A stretch of 64,000 nucleotides of DNA from Croceivirga thetidis. Its GTDB lineage: Bacteria; Bacteroidota; Bacteroidia; Flavobacteriales; Flavobacteriaceae. Position numbers and translations under genes: made by a program. The stretch is from contig NZ_JAAWWL010000003.1 of NCBI RefSeq assembly GCF_012272815.1, forward strand, positions 62,001 to 126,000. Reading direction: 5' to 3'. This document shows, in pieces, positions 62,201 to 64,000 of the stretch. Each line of letters opens with the position of its first letter. The first letter of the stretch is position 1. Under the pieces are notes generated by a model that saw only the letters and a program-made list of their open reading frames with translations, was not told the DNA's origin and did no database searches.

Positions 62201-63543
62201 AATCAGAAATCGTTATTTCAAGGACTTCAGAAGTTAAGATTGTTGATGAGAAAACAGGTATCACCTTAAGTACCAATAATATTCCTTACGGTTCTCAGCT
62301 ATTTATTAAGAATGGTGCAAAAATCAAAAAAGGCGATGTTATTTGTCAGTGGGATCCATATAATGGTGTAATTGTTTCAGAATTCACTGGGCAAATCGCT
62401 TATGAGAATATTGAACAAGGTATTACTTATCAAGTAGAAATTGATGAACAAACTGGTTTCCAAGAAAAGGTAATTTCTGAATCAAGAAACAAGAAGTTAA
62501 TACCTACACTTTTAATTAAGGATGGAAAAGGAGAGACTTTACGTTCATACAACTTACCTGTAGGTTCGCATATAATGGTCGATGATGGTGAGAAAATTAA
62601 AGAAGGTAAAATCTTGGTTAAGATTCCACGTAAGTCTGCAAAAGCAGGTGATATTACTGGTGGTCTTCCAAGGGTTACCGAACTTTTTGAAGCGCGTAAC
62701 CCATCGAACCCAGCTGTAGTTTCTGAAATTGATGGTGTGGTTTCTTTTGGTAAAATCAAGCGTGGTAACCGTGAAATTATCATTGAATCGAAATTGGGTG
62801 AAATCAAGAAATACTTGGTGAAACTATCAAATCAGATTTTGGTTCAAGAGAACGATTATGTACGTGCTGGTATGCCACTTTCTGATGGGTCAATTACTCC
62901 TGAAGATATCTTGGCAATCAAAGGACCATCTGCTGTTCAACAGTATTTGGTGAATGAAGTTCAAGAAGTTTATCGCTTGCAAGGGGTAAAAATCAATGAC
63001 AAGCATTTCGAAGTTGTTGTGCGACAGATGATGCGAAAAGTTCGTATTGAAGATGCTGGTGATACTATTTTCTTAGAGAATCAATTGGTTCACAAGGATG
63101 ATTTCATCCGTGAAAATGATGAGATTTTCGGTCAGAAAGTTGTTGAAGACGCAGGCGATTCTGAGAACTTGAAAGCTGGACAAATTGTTTCAGCCCGTGC
63201 ATTACGTGATGAAAATTCATTGTTGAAACGTGCAGATAAGAATCTGGTGGAAGCAAGGGATGCAGTTCCAGCTACCGCGACTCCAATACTTCAAGGTATT
63301 ACTAGAGCTTCACTACAAACAAAATCGTTCATTTCTGCAGCGTCGTTCCAAGAAACGACCAAAGTATTGAACGAGGCTGCTGTAAGTGGTAAGGTTGATA
63401 CCTTAGAAGGATTGAAGGAAAATGTAATTGTTGGACACAAAATTCCGGCTGGTACAGGTATGCGTGACTATGATAGCATCATTGTTGGCTCTAAAGAAGA
63501 GTACGATGAAATCATGGCTCGAAAAGAGGAATTTAAATTTTAA
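59245..63543 (+). CDS. rpoC: RNA polymerase subunit beta'
   Basis: The 1432-residue beta' subunit. The N-terminal zinc-binding motif is [20 protein letters not shown]; the catalytic Mg2+ loop [15 protein letters not shown] has Asp477, 479 and 481; the bridge and trigger regions follow ([30 protein letters not shown]). A second zinc site is [14 protein letters not shown]. Length is typical for the phylum, which has an insertion in the C-terminal half. It ends with an intrinsic terminator. Confidence 0.99.
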   Translation: MARTKDNNTQKRFNKISIGLSSPEAILAESRGEVLKPETINYRTHKPERDGLFCERIFGPVKDYECACGKYKRIRYRGIVCDRCGVEVTEKKVRRDRVGHINLVVPVAHIWYFRSLPNKIGYLLGLPSKKLDMIIYYERYVVIQPGIAKGPEGEEINKMDFLTEEEYLNILDSIPAENQYLEDTDPNKFIAKMGAECLIELLSRIDLEQLSYELRHKANTETSKQRKTEALKRLQVVEALRESQDNRENRPEWMIMKVIPVIPPELRPLVPLDGGRFATSDLNDLYRRVIIRNNRLKRLMEIKAPEVILRNEKRMLQEAVDSLFDNTRKASAVKTESNRPLKSLSDSLKGKQGRFRQNLLGKRVDYSARSVIVVGPEMNLYECGLPKDMAAELYKPFIIRKLIERGIVKTVKSAKKIIDKKEPVVWDILENVLKGHPVLLNRAPTLHRLGIQAFQPKLIEGKAIRLHPLACTAFNADFDGDQMAVHLPLGPEAILEAQLLMLASQNILNPANGSPIAVPSQDMVLGLYYMTKKRVSDDTITVKGEGTTFYSPEEVVIAFNEKKVDLNAGIKVRTKDFNEEGELVNQIIDTTVGRVLFNEHVPEEAGFINQVLTKKALRNIIGDILAVTDVPRTAAFLDKIKTMGYQFAFKGGLSFSLGDIIIPKEKIEMIEEANGQVDGIMANYNMGLITNNERYNQVIDVWTSTNAMLTELAMKRIREDQQGFNSVYMMLDSGARGSKEQIRQLTGMRGLMAKPKKSTAGGGEIIENPILSNFKEGLSILEYFISTHGARKGLADTALKTADAGYLTRRLVDVSQDVIINIEDCGTLRGIEVEPLRKNEEIVESLGERILGRVSLNDVYNPVTEELLISAGQEITEKEAAKVDASPIEMIEVRSPLTCEAPKGICAKCYGRNLATNKMVQRGEAVGVVAAQSIGEPGTQLTLRTFHVGGIAGNISEENKLEAKFDGVAEIEDLRLVKGENSEGEKSEIVISRTSEVKIVDEKTGITLSTNNIPYGSQLFIKNGAKIKKGDVICQWDPYNGVIVSEFTGQIAYENIEQGITYQVEIDEQTGFQEKVISESRNKKLIPTLLIKDGKGETLRSYNLPVGSHIMVDDGEKIKEGKILVKIPRKSAKAGDITGGLPRVTELFEARNPSNPAVVSEIDGVVSFGKIKRGNREIIIESKLGEIKKYLVKLSNQILVQENDYVRAGMPLSDGSITPEDILAIKGPSAVQQYLVNEVQEVYRLQGVKINDKHFEVVVRQMMRKVRIEDAGDTIFLENQLVHKDDFIRENDEIFGQKVVEDAGDSENLKAGQIVSARALRDENSLLKRADKNLVEARDAVPATATPILQGITRASLQTKSFISAASFQETTKVLNEAAVSGKVDTLEGLKENVIVGHKIPAGTGMRDYDSIIVGSKEEYDEIMARKEEFKF

Positions 63544-63552
63544 AAGGATAAG

Positions 63553-63580
63553 CCCTGACTTCTGTCAGGGTTTTCTTTTT
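63553..63580 (+). terminator. intrinsic terminator after rpoC
   Basis: Stem CCCTGAC/GTCAGGG (7 bp) with loop TTCT, followed by a T-rich run of ten bases. Ends the rplKAJL-rpoBC transcript 9 bases after the rpoC stop. Confidence 0.93.
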
Positions 63581-63599
63581 CTCATAACAAATCTTTACG

Positions 63600-63911
63600 A
63601 TGGCAGAAAACAATAAAAAACCAAAATCCATAAATATTGAGTTGGATGAAAAAACCGCTGAGGGAACCTATTCCAACTTGGCAATCATTAATCATTCGGT
63701 ATCTGAATTTGTGGTTGATTTTATCAGTATGATGCCGGGAGCTCCCAAGGCTAAGGTGAAAAGTAGAATAGTTTTAACACCACAACACGCCAAGAAGTTT
63801 CTCAAAGCATTAAATGATAATGTGCAGCGTTTCGAAAAGGCCCATGGTACCATTAAAGATTATGAACAACCTCCTATACCTTTGAATTTCGGCCCAACAG
63901 GAGAAGCATAA
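63600..63911 (+). CDS. DUF3467 family protein
   Basis: A 103-residue protein of a conserved family. It has the core GTYSNLAIINHSVSEFVVDF, ISMMPGAPKAKVKSRIVLTP and the helix HAKKFLKALNDNVQRFEKAH. No catalytic residues are visible and the function is unknown. The family is usually found alone, and next to rpoC in Flavobacteriaceae. It lies 20 bases after the rpoC terminator and ends in its own strong terminator. Confidence 0.9.
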   Translation: MAENNKKPKSINIELDEKTAEGTYSNLAIINHSVSEFVVDFISMMPGAPKAKVKSRIVLTPQHAKKFLKALNDNVQRFEKAHGTIKDYEQPPIPLNFGPTGEA

Positions 63912-63914
63912 ATT

Positions 63915-63944
63915 AAAAACCCTGACCATTTGGTCAGGGTTTTT
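63915..63944. terminator. bidirectional intrinsic terminator
   Basis: A 13-bp perfect stem AAAAACCCTGACC/GGTCAGGGTTTTT with loop ATTT, usable on both strands. The last 56 bases after it are probably the 3' end of a convergent gene, but two minus-strand frames stay open and neither can be chosen. Confidence 0.93.
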
Positions 63945-64000
63945 GTTTGAATTTTAAATCGGTATTACGAAAGCCAACCCTTTTCTATTCCTTGTTTGGC

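Noticed and set aside
63945-64000. 3' end of a convergent gene at the right edge
   Set aside because: Likely from the bidirectional terminator, but two minus-strand frames are open over this short stretch and neither can be supported.

Overview
The window is a stretch of Bacteroidota chromosome, most likely from a marine-type Flavobacteriaceae. The evidence is low GC content, promoters of the TTTG-N18-20-TAnnTTTG type, near absence of Shine-Dalgarno (SD) sequences except before rpsU, trp gene order E-G-D-C-F-B-A, many small lipoproteins with a C-terminal-to-signal cysteine, and lineage-typical families (DUF2851, DUF3467, LUD protein beside ftsH, stand-alone PASTA protein beside ddl/rluD). The genus cannot be fixed from the sequence alone. 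I saw no insertion sequence, prophage, CRISPR array or defence island. No intergenic gap exceeds 300 bases.

Layout. 1-3.9 kb (+): a sugar-related operon (GH109-like Gfo/Idh/MocA protein, GHMP kinase, sugar-phosphate nucleotidyltransferase) ending in an alkylglycerol-monooxygenase-like hydroxylase. 3.9-8.6 kb (-): rsfS-ftsH-LUD-cdsA-psd-acyl-CoA-binding protein, a membrane and lipid operon. 8.7-15.1 kb: birA, a SRPBCC protein and pyrE, a Nudix hydrolase, an M14 lipoprotein peptidase and a PAS histidine kinase with its response regulator. 15.3-24.1 kb: coaD, ddl, a PASTA protein, rluD, yaaA, small envelope proteins, ribosomal protein bTHX, a uracil-DNA glycosylase-family protein and ppc. 24.2-30 kb (-): a 914-residue lipoprotein of eight repeats, two envelope proteins and an M20 peptidase. 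30-31.4 kb (+): a membrane histidine kinase. 31.4-37.9 kb (-): the complete trp operon, preceded by a 17-codon leader with three tandem Trp codons and an intrinsic terminator. 37.9-40.3 kb (-): an unknown protein, a YceI protein, a nitroreductase and a MarR regulator. 40.4-48.8 kb (+): two thioredoxin-fold proteins, rhodanese, DinB, DUF2851, PspC, a K+ channel, an alanine/Na+ symporter, a helix-hairpin-helix protein and an acyl-CoA dehydrogenase. 48.8-63.5 kb (+): the translation/transcription locus rpsU, Xer recombinase, hpf, tRNA-Thr/Tyr/Gly/Thr, tuf, tRNA-Trp, secE, nusG, rplKAJL, rpoB, rpoC. It is followed by a DUF3467 protein.

Most of the window is housekeeping. The unusual content is mainly regulatory or architectural: the trp leader/attenuator; the single extended SD before rpsU, likely tied to bS21 and anti-SD sequestration; a MarR palindrome lying on its own promoter; a terminator-like double hairpin between rplL and rpoB; a palindromic repeat pair inside the trp operon; and the repeat lipoprotein, whose cysteines switch position strictly from one repeat to the next.
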